Assembly: GCA_964413845.1 (NCBI GenBank)
Contig: CAYPTJ010000008.1
Location: 1 to 43,335 of the forward strand
Direction of reading: 5' to 3'
Length of the DNA: 43,335 nt
Origin: CAYPTJ01 sp964413845
Lineage (GTDB): Bacteria > Patescibacteriota > WWE3 > 9FT-COMBO-53-11
Position 1 is the stretch's first letter, and each line of letters begins with the position of its first letter. Under the pieces are notes generated by a model that worked only from the letters and a program-made list of their open reading frames with translations, was not told the DNA's origin and made no database searches. Made by a program: the position numbers and the translations under genes. Shown here one piece after another: positions 6,812-14,326 of the stretch.

Positions 6812-6826
6812 GGGCGGAGAGGGATT
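6807..6826 (-). repeat. duplicated 3' end of tRNA-Leu(TAA)
   Basis: Twenty bases identical to 6890-6909, the 3' end of the intact tRNA-Leu (T-arm strand, acceptor strand and CCA). The two copies are 83 bp apart with no gene between them. Confidence 0.7.
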
Positions 6827-6890
6827 TCCTTCGACCACGCTCAGGATAAACTTCTCATCCCTCCCAGCCATGGTGAGCCTGCCGAATCCA

Positions 6891-6977
6891 TGGTGGGCGG
6901 AGAGGGATTCGAACCCTCACGCTTTCAACAAGCACGAGATCTTAAGTCTCGCGTGTCTGCCATTTCACCACCCGCCC
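6891..6977 (-). tRNA. tRNA-Leu(TAA)
   Basis: Class II tRNA on the minus strand: acceptor GGGCGGG/TCCGCCC, D-arm GTG..CAC, anticodon stem CGAGA/TCTCG with loop CTTAAGA (TAA), long variable arm, T-arm GAGGG/CCCTC, encoded CCA. Its 3' 20 bp are repeated 83 bp downstream. Confidence 0.93.
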
Positions 6978-7000
6978 GCGGATCCAACGCTCCAGCAAAT

Positions 7001-7234
7001 CTATCTCACTTCCTTGACCTTTATCTCAAATTGCGGAAACAATCCCCGCAGTGCTTTTGTGATCCTTGCTCCTAAGCTAGGGAGTTCTGTTTTGATTTTC
7101 ACAACCAGCGCCTGCACCTCCTTGCTTGAAACCACCTCGCCAAGCTGTGCCGTACCCTTTTTAATCACCCCTGTCATCTCCAGCGGTGCCAAAACCAGCG
7201 CAAGAAGGATGGCTACCAGGATCAGCCGTCTCAT
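7001..7234 (-). CDS. small secreted or membrane-anchored protein, 77 aa
   Basis: The start is set by AAAGGAGG followed 7 nt later by the ATG at 7232-7234; the upstream ATG at 7261 has no such site. Residues 1-20 (MRRLILVAILLALVLAPLE) form a signal peptide or membrane anchor. The rest is charged and helical (KVKEVR end), with no cysteines or known motif. It follows dinB by 35 bp in the same direction and ends just before tRNA-Leu. I do not recognise the family; a small periplasmic or surface protein is the most that can be inferred. Confidence 0.65.
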   Translation of the reverse strand: MRRLILVAILLALVLAPLEMTGVIKKGTAQLGEVVSSKEVQALVVKIKTELPSLGARITKALRGLFPQFEIKVKEVR

Positions 7235-7269
7235 TTTTATTCCTCCTTTATATTTTATCACAGAGAAAT

Positions 7270-8331
7270 CTAACGTGAAAGACGAACGCCAACAAGTCGA
7301 ACCTCTCTTTTGCGGTTGAGAAATGGAAGAAGGAGCTTGAGGGCAATCTTTTTAAACTGTGCAAGCTCTGTTATTCCCCCCTTCGCTGTTTCGGCTTTGG
7401 TGTGAGTTTCAAAGTTTTGGTAACGGACGGTGACGGTAACCGTCTCAAACCTTAATTTACTGGCAATAACCTCCTCCCACACCTCAGAAGAAAGATCAAG
7501 AAGAGCTTTGGCGATAAGGTTGGGATCGGCAGTGTCTTTTTCGAAAGTGATCTGTTTTCCAACTGATTTTATCGGTTGTATCTCTCCAACTGGGGTATCA
7601 TCCTTGCCGCGTGCGAGGTCAGAAAGGATACTACCAAACGACCCAATAATCTCTCTTAATTCTTCTTTTGTTAACCTCCGCAGATCAGAAACTGTTTTTA
7701 TCTTTTTAGTATAGAAGCGTTGAGCTGTCTTTGGTCCAATTCCAGGAATCTCTTGGATATCCAAAGGAGCTAAAAAGGCAAGAACCACACCAGGGACAAC
7801 TACAGTTAATCCATCCGGTTTGCTTTGCCCAGAGGCGATTTTAGCGACAAGCTTATTGGGTCCAATACCAACTGTTGCGGTGAGTTTCTGTTTTTCTCTA
7901 ATTAGTTTTTTTAGCTTAACTGCCAGATCAGCGGCTTTGCGGTAGGATCCCAGATGGGAGAGGTCTAGGAAGAACTCATCAGTACTTGCTTGCTCAACTA
8001 AAGGAACCTCCAAATGAAGGAGGCTAAGAATCTCCTGTGAAACACGATGATATTTTTCGATATCCGGTTGAAGAAAGATCGCCTGAGGAGCAAGGTGATA
8101 AGCTTGGGAGATTGGCATTGCACTTTTTATCCCAAATTTTCTTGCCTCATAATTGGCAGTTGAGACCACTCCTCGCCCGGTAGGGCGAAGCTCGCCCCCT
8201 TCGGGGGCGGCCCTCACCTTAGGATCGGCTCCAACCACAATCGGTTTTCCTGAAAACTGAGGATTGTCCCGCTCTTCAATTGCCGCATAAAAAGCATCCA
8301 TATCAAGGTGGGCAACGATTCGGTTTACCAT
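7270..8331 (-). CDS. dinB: DNA polymerase IV (Y family)
   Basis: Translesion polymerase. Palm motifs are HLDMDAFYAAIE (Asp10, Asp12) and STDEFFLDLS (Asp118, Glu119); then TVGIGPNKLVAKIAS, the helix-hairpin-helix IPGIGPKTAQRF, and a little-finger domain ending in EVRLVGVRLS. The total of 353 aa is near the usual length. Residues about 39-51 (KVRAAPEGGELRP), just before the conserved RGVVSTANYEARKFG, are encoded by a 33-bp palindromic repeat (8182-8214), so the gene carries an in-frame palindrome insertion of 11 codons between two strands of the fingers domain. Divergent from the glycosyltransferase gene, with 36 bp between starts. Confidence 0.93.
   Translation of the reverse strand: MVNRIVAHLDMDAFYAAIEERDNPQFSGKPIVVGADPKVRAAPEGGELRPTGRGVVSTANYEARKFGIKSAMPISQAYHLAPQAIFLQPDIEKYHRVSQEILSLLHLEVPLVEQASTDEFFLDLSHLGSYRKAADLAVKLKKLIREKQKLTATVGIGPNKLVAKIASGQSKPDGLTVVVPGVVLAFLAPLDIQEIPGIGPKTAQRFYTKKIKTVSDLRRLTKEELREIIGSFGSILSDLARGKDDTPVGEIQPIKSVGKQITFEKDTADPNLIAKALLDLSSEVWEEVIASKLRFETVTVTVRYQNFETHTKAETAKGGITELAQFKKIALKLLLPFLNRKREVRLVGVRLSR
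8182..8214. repeat. palindromic element inserted in frame in dinB
   Basis: AGGGC..GCCCT ends enclose CGCCCCC-TTC-GGGGGCG. Its length is 33 bp, a multiple of three, so the frame is kept. Y-family polymerases normally pass directly from the GADPK-like strand to GRGVVSTANY here. Confidence 0.7.
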
Positions 8332-8367
8332 CCTTTTAAGTCTATCAGGTGTGTTAGGATAACTTCT

Positions 8368-9276
8368 GTGTTTGTTAAGGTTTCGGCGATTATTCCTGTT
8401 TTCAACGAAGAGAAGACAGTTGCTAAAGTGATGGAGACACTTTTGCGATCTCCTTTGATTGGGGAGGTGATTTGTATCAATGACGCCTCAACCGACAAAA
8501 GCTATCAAATCCTCAAAAAGTTTGGGAGAAAAATAAAACTTCTCAATTTTGAGAAAAATAGAGGGAAGGGAGCGGCGCTAGCAGAGGGGGTAAGGGCTGC
8601 CAAAGGGGAGATTGTCGCCTTCTTTGATGCTGATCTTGTAACGCTTACTCCTGGGCATGTCGGAGATCTTATAAAACCCCTCATTCGCAAACAAGCAAGA
8701 GTGACGTTGGGTTATTCCAATAAGGATACTCCCGTTGAAAGGATCAAAGATCTTAAAATTTCAATGTTTGGCAGCGCCTTCACTTTCCAAATCGGCCACA
8801 AGTTCCCCTATCTTGTTTCCCAAAGCTTAACCGGCGAGCGTGCATTTTTAAGGAAGGATCTCCTTCCTTATCTTAACCGGTTGGAGAAGCTAAGATTTGG
8901 GGTTGAGGTCTTCTTTAACAATCACTTTAAAGATGTAGCAGGGGTGGTTTTGCCTAATCTTTGCCAAGTCTCAAAATTTGAGAAGTTTTCCCTTCGTGAG
9001 GCAGTTCGGGAATACATCAAAGAGGGGGTGGAGATTGCTCAGGAGATTGGGAGACAAGAGAAAGCCCGCTGGCAAGATCTTAGGCTTCTGGAAAAGCTTA
9101 TCGAGACGGAAATTGATATTCCTCCTGATGAAATCATAGATTTTAGTCCGTTGCAAAAAAGGATCAATGAGATTCGCAATAAACGGATGCGAAAATTCCT
9201 TAAGGAGTATTTCGTGAAATATCTTAACCGATTTACCTCCCGTCTTGCGACCTTCAAAGATAAACTGAAAGTTTAG
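8368..9276 (+). CDS. family 2 glycosyltransferase
   Basis: GT-A fold transferase using a nucleotide-sugar donor. Seen: VSAIIPVFNEEKTVAKV at the N-terminus, ICINDASTDKS, NRGKGAALAEG, and the metal-binding AFFDADLVTL (DxD). The C-terminal half is basic and helical without clear membrane spans, unlike dolichol-phosphate mannosyltransferases with TM tails. The GTG at 8368 is chosen: TGTTAGGAT ends 7 nt before it, as at other probable leaderless genes, and the GT2 fold starts four codons later. The ATG at 8308 would overlap dinB. The stop lies next to the CCA end of the convergent tRNA-Gln. Confidence 0.87.
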   Translation: MFVKVSAIIPVFNEEKTVAKVMETLLRSPLIGEVICINDASTDKSYQILKKFGRKIKLLNFEKNRGKGAALAEGVRAAKGEIVAFFDADLVTLTPGHVGDLIKPLIRKQARVTLGYSNKDTPVERIKDLKISMFGSAFTFQIGHKFPYLVSQSLTGERAFLRKDLLPYLNRLEKLRFGVEVFFNNHFKDVAGVVLPNLCQVSKFEKFSLREAVREYIKEGVEIAQEIGRQEKARWQDLRLLEKLIETEIDIPPDEIIDFSPLQKRINEIRNKRMRKFLKEYFVKYLNRFTSRLATFKDKLKV

Positions 9277-9350
9277 TGGCTGGGAGGCTTGGATTCGAAC
9301 CAAGATTTCCAGATCCAAATTCTGGCGTGCTACCGTTACACCACCCCCCA
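9277..9350 (-). tRNA. tRNA-Gln(TTG)
   Basis: Acceptor TGGGGGG/CCTCCCA (Gln-typical T1-A72), D-arm GTG..CAC, anticodon stem CCAGA/TCTGG with loop ATTTGGA (TTG), T-arm CTTGG/CCAAG, discriminator G, encoded CCA. It lies 6 bp after the GIY-YIG gene, which itself starts inside a broken tRNA with Gln features. Confidence 0.93.
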
Positions 9351-9356
9351 TTAAAG

Positions 9357-9605
9357 CTAAATTTTATCTTTGAATAATTTCTTTAGGAATCTCCTTCCCA
9401 CTCCAGATTTCAAATAATGTTCCCGACGCCCCGCTTCCTTAAGAGTTTGATATTCCTCCGAATGCAACAACTCCCAAGGTTTATATCTTTTCGTGAAGCG
9501 CATCTTTCCAGAATTATGCTCTTTCAGTCTTCGTTTAATATCATCTGTTACCCCAACGTAAGATTTTCTGGCCCGAACACTTTTTAATACATAAACGTGA
9601 TACAT
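9357..9605 (-). CDS. single-domain GIY-YIG endonuclease, 82 aa
   Basis: Compact GIY-YIG nuclease (UPF0213/YhbQ-like): HVYVLKS and SYVGVTDDIKRRLKEHNSG supply the two motif strands and the catalytic Arg, with GRREHYLKSG carrying the late Glu. Free-standing proteins of this type are often linked to mobile sequence; their cellular role is unsettled. The ATG lies 1 nt after the remnant of a tRNA-Gln 5' half, and the tRNA D-arm sequence AGGAC sits where a ribosome site would be. A complete tRNA-Gln follows 6 bp after the stop. Together with the second copy at 33146, which is flanked by tRNA-Glu ends, this suggests a tRNA-targeting element. Confidence 0.88.
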   Translation of the reverse strand: MYHVYVLKSVRARKSYVGVTDDIKRRLKEHNSGKMRFTKRYKPWELLHSEEYQTLKEAGRREHYLKSGVGRRFLKKLFKDKI

Positions 9606-9606
9606 A

Positions 9607-9678
9607 CGCTGTCCTATCCGCCCCGCCTTTAGGCGGGCGAGATCTCGCCCGAAGGGCGGACCGTTAGACGACCCGGCA
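9607..9678 (-). pseudogene. 5' half of broken tRNA-Gln with D-loop insertion
   Basis: On the minus strand: TGCCGGG, TC, GTCT, AACGG, an insert of about 40 nt with a perfect 18-bp palindrome (CGGGCGAGATCTCGCCCG), GGATAGGAC, A, GCG, then the GIY-YIG start codon. The joined D-arm GTCTAACGGATAGGAC is a normal tRNA D-arm, and T1 suggests Gln. No matching 3' half (CCCGGCA plus CCA) was found nearby. A TATTAT box upstream may be its old promoter. Confidence 0.6.
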
Positions 9679-9786
9679 ACGCCTTAAAACAATAATATCA
9701 GGAAAAAAAAGAAGCAACAAACGCCCTCCTTAGTATACAGGAAAGACGTACATCGGAACTTAGGTTTACACTAATTCAACGTTTCT

Positions 9787-10230
9787 CTATTTGACTTCGA
9801 TAGATTCGCCAAGTTCCGCGCCGCACGCTTTGATAATAGGACTGTTGTTTGAGCCAATTTTTACGCTGTACCTGGTTTCGGCAGCACTTCCGGTTGATGG
9901 ATCTTGGGGGATGGAAGCAAGGTACTTAGCCAACGGTGTTGAAAGATCAGCACAAGCCGCTACTGTTCCGCAATCGTCGCATCCGCTTGCTGCGGTACCA
10001 AGTTGCGTCTCCGACATCCCAGAGCTAAGACCGGTCGGAAGAGCCCCACCGTTATCAACAATGTATTCATTAATTGCGGTCCGGACGCTGTTGACGTCGT
10101 TCCAACGCCGAGCGTTTCGCGCTTGGGCAAACCTTGTCACTGGATCAAGAGCGACAAAAATAACCGCCGCCAAAATGGCGATGATCACGATAACAACGAG
10201 AAGCTCAATTAAAGTAAATCCTTTTCGCAA
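9787..10230 (-). CDS. type IV pilin (major pilin candidate)
   Basis: Starts with a short leader and the prepilin signature KGFTLIELLVVIVIIAILAA: cleavage expected after Gly4, methylated Phe, Glu at mature position 5, then a hydrophobic helix. The soluble part (147 aa in all) has four cysteines (CDDC, C, C) that could close a D-loop. The start is a TTG, since it gives the usual short MRKGF leader and AAAGGGGGTG lies 6-8 nt upstream. It is the last gene of the pilus operon, 62 bp after pilM. The stronger ribosome site and last place fit a highly made pilin; that is inference. Confidence 0.88.
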   Translation of the reverse strand: MRKGFTLIELLVVIVIIAILAAVIFVALDPVTRFAQARNARRWNDVNSVRTAINEYIVDNGGALPTGLSSGMSETQLGTAASGCDDCGTVAACADLSTPLAKYLASIPQDPSTGSAAETRYSVKIGSNNSPIIKACGAELGESIEVK

Positions 10231-10292
10231 ATTCTTTCACCCCCTTTCGGATTAGAGAACATTCTTATTTGAGCAAAATATTAGATCGGGAG

Positions 10293-11216
10293 TCAAGTCT
10301 TGATCAGATTGAGCGGTTGCTCCTGCCCGCTCAAAAGTGCTAATCCCAAAACATTAACAAAGGTTACTTTTGATAAATCTCCAAAATTAACTTTAATTGG
10401 AAGTTTGAAGGTTTTAAACACTTCTTCTGCTGAAATTACACTTACCTTTAATTTAGATTCAAATTCAGCAGGTTTAGCGGTCAAACTCCCCCCTCCACCG
10501 AGAATCACCTGTTTGATACATCCTCCTATCTGCGTGCAGGCAAAGGCAAACAGATTTTCTATTTGGGCGAAAAGTTTATCAGTTTGGACTGGCTCGGAAA
10601 AGGTTTCCACAACCCCTTGCTGATCCATTAAGGTCGCGGTAGTAATCTTTTCTCCCACATCAAGGTAAAGAACAGCTCCCCCTGCTTTTATCAAAGGACT
10701 AAGAAAGCTATAGGCGGCAACCGATTCCGGAACGGCAAGTTTGGGCTCAAGGCCAAGATCGTTGAAAAGCTCTATATAACCGTTGATGATCACAGTTGGG
10801 ACCGCCGCTAGAAGAATCTCTCCTTCTTCTTTTCCTTCCTTCTTTTGACCAAGAATAAGATAGTTGTAAGTTAATTCTTCTATTGGCTGGGGAATTAGTT
10901 TCTCTGCTTGAGATTTAATCAGACTAAAAACAGTTTGGCTGTCGTGCTTTTGAGAAAGCGCAAAGCGGTGGGTGTAAACGCGTTTGTCAGGGAGGGTAAA
11001 GGCACATTCCCTATCTTTCATTGGCTTGGGTTTTGCGTTTTTTAGAAGATCAACGACGATCTTTTTTAGGGCATTTTTGTCTTTAATCTCCCCTTCCTCT
11101 ATTGGGCCATTTTTAAATTCGCTACGGTTGAAAGCTGTCACCGCCTCTCCAGTAAGAAAACTCTTGGAGAGGCGAATCGCCTCAATTGATGTATCGGAGA
11201 TATCGAAGAAAAGCAT
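10293..11216 (-). CDS. pilM: type IV pilus assembly protein PilM
   Basis: Actin-like inner-membrane assembly protein that binds the PilN tail and links the ATPase to the alignment complex. Seen: N-terminal MLFFDISDTSIEAIRLS, an actin-like strand pattern, LYLDVGEKITTATLM (phosphate-2-like), and VILGGGGSL (adenosine-like). At 307 aa it is shorter than the usual 350. No PilN or PilO gene follows; the next gene is the pilin, so these partners lie elsewhere or are absent. A block of short TGGTTG/GGTTATT repeats separates it from the preceding minor pilin. Confidence 0.83.
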   Translation of the reverse strand: MLFFDISDTSIEAIRLSKSFLTGEAVTAFNRSEFKNGPIEEGEIKDKNALKKIVVDLLKNAKPKPMKDRECAFTLPDKRVYTHRFALSQKHDSQTVFSLIKSQAEKLIPQPIEELTYNYLILGQKKEGKEEGEILLAAVPTVIINGYIELFNDLGLEPKLAVPESVAAYSFLSPLIKAGGAVLYLDVGEKITTATLMDQQGVVETFSEPVQTDKLFAQIENLFAFACTQIGGCIKQVILGGGGSLTAKPAEFESKLKVSVISAEEVFKTFKLPIKVNFGDLSKVTFVNVLGLALLSGQEQPLNLIKT

Positions 11217-11219
11217 TTG

Positions 11220-11310
11220 GTTTTTTGGTTGTTCGGTTGTCTGGTTGTTTGGTTATTGAAGACCGAATCACTAGATCACCGAATAACCGAACCACTAAAC
11301 CACCAGACAA
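11220..11310. repeat. short GGTTatt/GGTTGtt repeat block between pilus genes
   Basis: Imperfect direct and inverted copies of GGTTATTCGG-like 9-10-mers. Related repeats code the leader of the pseudopilin at 11779-12387 (around 12335-12375). ACTCAAT-type repeats lie at 11690-11725, inside the next gene's leader. Confidence 0.6.
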
Positions 11311-11736
11311 CTACTCCACCTCTTTCCAACTAAGAATGCTGATTTCATTTCCACGGTTTATTTTAACTTCAATCTTCTTCGTATGTCCAGAAGCGGTAGC
11401 GGTTGTGGTTATTGTCCAGTTATTGCCATCTTTCGCCACCCCAACTACACAAGAGCCCTCCGGATAATTTTCTGTTCCTCCCGTGTAGCTTCCATCATAG
11501 TATGAGGAAAGAAGGGCATCCTCGGCACAACCCTCAGCAAGGGCAAGGGCGAAGTGCCCACGCTTTTCGGCAAGCCCCATCTGGGCTTCGGAGACTCCCA
11601 GAATCGCAAGGGTAACACCGATAACTAAAACCACCGCCGAAATAATCAGAAAACTAACAAGGGCGATATACCCCCGCTTCGCGGGAGTAATTGAGCTATT
11701 GAGTAATTGAGTTATTGAGTAACTTACACTTCGCAT
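11311..11736 (-). CDS. PilX-like minor pilin or pilus assembly protein
   Basis: A 141-aa protein: a leader of about 20 residues, then RGYIALVSFLIISAVVLVIG, a hydrophobic helix at the position of a pilin anchor but without the GFTLIE signature, then a small soluble domain with two cysteines (GCAEDALL, GSCVVGV). This is how PilX/GspK-type proteins look. AGGAGT lies 6 nt before the ATG and fixes the start. The leader (SITQLLNSSITPAK) is coded by a tandem ACTCAAT-type repeat, so it is of recent, repeat-derived origin. It sits between the pseudopilin and pilM in the operon. Confidence 0.7.
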   Translation of the reverse strand: MRSVSYSITQLLNSSITPAKRGYIALVSFLIISAVVLVIGVTLAILGVSEAQMGLAEKRGHFALALAEGCAEDALLSSYYDGSYTGGTENYPEGSCVVGVAKDGNNWTITTTATASGHTKKIEVKINRGNEISILSWKEVE

Positions 11737-11778
11737 TTTTTACTCCTAAATCCTAATTACTACTTACTTAATTACTAG

Positions 11779-12387
11779 TTACTTTCTAATTTGCACACTT
11801 GTTTCAAAACTTGCCTCCTTCGCCCATTCTGATCTTCCTGACGGATTCCGGTGGCGAACAGTGAGGATAAACTGCACCACTTCGGAGTTTTCATCGGTAA
11901 GGTTAGTGAAAGTGAGGTTAGTTACCTCAACCAAGCGGCCTGTTAGGGCGATCCAACTTCCCACCCCTCGCTTAAGTTGTAAAGCTCCTTGGTCTATTCG
12001 GAATTCCGCTGGATAGTAAGGGGCAGGCCCGGCAAGCGAGAGCTTTGCCCCTGGATTGGGGGCTAAATTAATTCCAAAGTTTGACTCAGCTGTATTAATA
12101 TTTACTGCGTTTCTAACCTCAACTTGGACCTTATGGCTCGCGAAACGAAGGTTTTCTTGAACCTCCTGATGAACCCCCGCCTTAACATTGCCCAAAACCA
12201 CATCCCAGGCGAAATAAACCGTCGCTGTCAAAAAAATGGCAACTAATCCCATATAGAGGAGAAGTTCGATTAATGTAAAGCCCTTCGCTCCGCTCAGGAA
12301 CTTTGTCCGCCTCTGGCGGATGAAGCCGTTTGGTTGTTTAGTATAACCAAATAACCGAATAACCGAATAACCGTTAACCAATTTCAT
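11779..12387 (-). CDS. PilW/GspJ-like pseudopilin
   Basis: Prepilin with signature AKGFTLIELLLYMGLVAIF; the mature part (about 165 aa) has the elongated beta-rich form of PilW/GspJ. The start ATG overlaps the preceding stop (ATGA), which supports the long 35-residue leader as translated. That leader (NGYSVIRLFGYTKQPNGFI...) is coded by GGTTATTCGG repeats and a CCGCC-GGCGG palindrome. Leaders of prepilins tolerate such growth because the peptidase removes them. It acts with the other pseudopilins as a priming or tip complex, by family knowledge. Confidence 0.8.
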   Translation of the reverse strand: MKLVNGYSVIRLFGYTKQPNGFIRQRRTKFLSGAKGFTLIELLLYMGLVAIFLTATVYFAWDVVLGNVKAGVHQEVQENLRFASHKVQVEVRNAVNINTAESNFGINLAPNPGAKLSLAGPAPYYPAEFRIDQGALQLKRGVGSWIALTGRLVEVTNLTFTNLTDENSEVVQFILTVRHRNPSGRSEWAKEASFETSVQIRK

Positions 12388-13877
12388 GGTTGAACAACTT
12401 GAAACTCGGCGTCGTCATCAGCGGTGACAAAAAACGCCACACACTTATCTTCCAGCAGGGAAACCCCGCCAGCATCACCGTTCAGGTCAGCAGAAAAGAC
12501 CTTGCTGGGGCTTGACGGATTAGAGAGGTCAAGAATCATAAATTCTTCATCGTCTTTTTGAGTTGCCAAAAGGGCAAACCCTACTCCTGCTCCAACATTG
12601 TTTGCCCGATCACTCACATCATACGATCCAATAAGACTGATATTTGCCGGATCAGCAACGGCAAGAAGATAAAACTCCGGGATAGCACCAACATTATCCC
12701 TGGTAACAAGATAAGCTACACCCGCTCTTATGATATCTACCGCCTGTCCAGGTGCTCCAGCGCTAGGAATATTGTAAGCACCAAGCTCTTGCGGTGCTTG
12801 AGGATTTGAGGCATCAACGATAATCAACTCCTTATCAGACCTAGCGTTGGCAAGGTAGGCACGTTGATCCTTGACGGTAATGCCGTAGACATGGTTGCCA
12901 ACCTCCAAACTTCCAACCAATGCTGGAGAAGGAGGATTGCTTATATCAAAGATGTAGAGTTCAGGACCGTTGGTTGCTGCTTGGGTAACGACATAGGCGT
13001 AATTTCCTTCCACGGAAACATCGTTCGCCTGGCTAGTCTCTGGAATATCAAAAGAAGAAACTTTAGTGGGGGAGGAGGGGTTGCTGACATTAACAACAAT
13101 CAACTCCTCATCCACCTTAGAGGTGGTGAGGAAGGCATAATTTCCAGAAACAGCCAGATCGTTGACATGATCACCTATCCTGAGTTTCCCCAAAACAGTG
13201 GGGGAAAGAGGGTTGGTGATATCAAGAATGAAGAACTCGCCTGAGGTAACTGCGTTGCGCATTGTGGTAACGTAAGCGCGGTCTTCAACCACCAAAACAG
13301 CTGTCCCATCACCTGTACCGGGAAGATCGAGGGTGGCCACCACTTGTCCCGAATCCCAAACACAAAGCGCTGATTCCCAGTAGGTAAAGTAGGTCGGGAG
13401 TCGAACAGTATTATGGCGGGTGGGGGTAAAATCCCAGGTTACCACTGCCTCAACCCTTTTAGTATAAAGATCCAAGATCCCGCCGCTTGTAACAATATTG
13501 CCGCTTGCGTCACGGTAAATGTTGGAGATGACGATCTTTCGAGTGTATTTCCCAAAGGTGTTTTGGGTACCAGAAAGCTCCCACTTTCCAGTTGAACTAT
13601 CTAAGCCATGCGTCCCTGCTACCAAAGCCCAAAAGTCTCTCTCTTGGATTGCTCTTACTGCCTCCAATCCCTCACTTGCTAAAAAAGTTGCTTTTGTTTC
13701 CTCCTCCCCTAACCTTGTTGAGGAAAACGCTTGGATCACCACCCCCGCTGCTCCTCCAGCAATAATCGTGAAAAGCCCCATCGCCAAAACTATTTCCAGT
13801 ACAGAAAAACCTCTTTTATTTTTGAGCCTGCGAGAAAACAAGGTTCTTGAGCGTAGCGAAAGGTTCTTATTGAACAT
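12384..13877 (-). CDS. pseudopilin fused to a beta-propeller of LVIVD-type repeats
   Basis: The N-terminus has the prepilin signature RGFSVLEIVLAMGLFTIIAG and a pseudopilin body to about residue 185. From there to the end (497 aa) run at least six repeats of the form GNYAYVVT..LYIFDISNPPSPALVGSL, the LVIVD family, expected to close into a propeller. A pilus subunit with a large propeller suggests a tip adhesin or sensor, comparable in logic to PilY1, which is inference. Start ATG 13877 is preferred (GGAAGG 8-9 nt upstream, 11-nt overlap with the previous gene); a GTG at 13919 is the alternative. The leader holds a GAACCTT palindromic repeat. Confidence 0.83.
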   Translation of the reverse strand: MFNKNLSLRSRTLFSRRLKNKRGFSVLEIVLAMGLFTIIAGGAAGVVIQAFSSTRLGEEETKATFLASEGLEAVRAIQERDFWALVAGTHGLDSSTGKWELSGTQNTFGKYTRKIVISNIYRDASGNIVTSGGILDLYTKRVEAVVTWDFTPTRHNTVRLPTYFTYWESALCVWDSGQVVATLDLPGTGDGTAVLVVEDRAYVTTMRNAVTSGEFFILDITNPLSPTVLGKLRIGDHVNDLAVSGNYAFLTTSKVDEELIVVNVSNPSSPTKVSSFDIPETSQANDVSVEGNYAYVVTQAATNGPELYIFDISNPPSPALVGSLEVGNHVYGITVKDQRAYLANARSDKELIIVDASNPQAPQELGAYNIPSAGAPGQAVDIIRAGVAYLVTRDNVGAIPEFYLLAVADPANISLIGSYDVSDRANNVGAGVGFALLATQKDDEEFMILDLSNPSSPSKVFSADLNGDAGGVSLLEDKCVAFFVTADDDAEFQVVQP

Positions 13878-14304
13878 CGATTGCACCTTCCGTATTGATG
13901 GTAACTGTTTTTTGCTCACCGAGGGAGGAAAGAGTAATCGTCAGTGTCCCTGAAGGTTCTCCGCGCCCTTTTTGGAAAGAAACATCGGCAAAACCGTTTA
14001 TGTTTACCATTTGAGGGAGATTGAATTTTTCGTCAAAGGAAGAATCACGAGTAACGTAACTTCCTCCTTTAAAAAGAACTAAAAGCTCAGGTTCACAGTG
14101 TACTCCCCAAACAGAATTCTCCTTCCCGTTAAGACTGTAGGCTTGGGCTTTCCGCAAGGTCCTCACTATCTTGTCGTTGGTAGTTGTTAGGTACCCTCCG
14201 GCTAAAAATTGACTTAAGTAGGGAGTTGATGTGGCACCGATAATCCCAATAATCCCAATCACGATCAGAAGTTCAATTAGTGTGAAACCTTGTTTATTAG
14301 TCAT
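13867..14304 (-). CDS. GspH/FimT-like pseudopilin
   Basis: Prepilin of 145 aa with leader MTNKQ and signature GFTLIELLIVIGIIGIIGA. The soluble domain has the GspH/FimT layout (helix KIVRTLRKAQAYSLNGKE followed by strands). It overlaps the next gene by 11 nt and follows pilC by 22 bp. The start region TAATGTCTAATTTCTAATG is a short repeat also found before the gene at 35977. No Shine-Dalgarno is seen. Confidence 0.85.
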   Translation of the reverse strand: MTNKQGFTLIELLIVIGIIGIIGATSTPYLSQFLAGGYLTTTNDKIVRTLRKAQAYSLNGKENSVWGVHCEPELLVLFKGGSYVTRDSSFDEKFNLPQMVNINGFADVSFQKGRGEPSGTLTITLSSLGEQKTVTINTEGAIDVQ

Positions 14305-14326
14305 TAGAAATTAGACATTAGGCATT

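Noticed and set aside
9357..9605. UvrC N-terminal fragment
   Set aside because: The protein is a complete single GIY-YIG domain with its own start and stop; no UvrC-specific parts follow.
9791..10255. 154-aa plus-strand frame over the pilin gene
   Set aside because: Shadow of a pilin with a clear prepilin signature and ribosome site on the minus strand.
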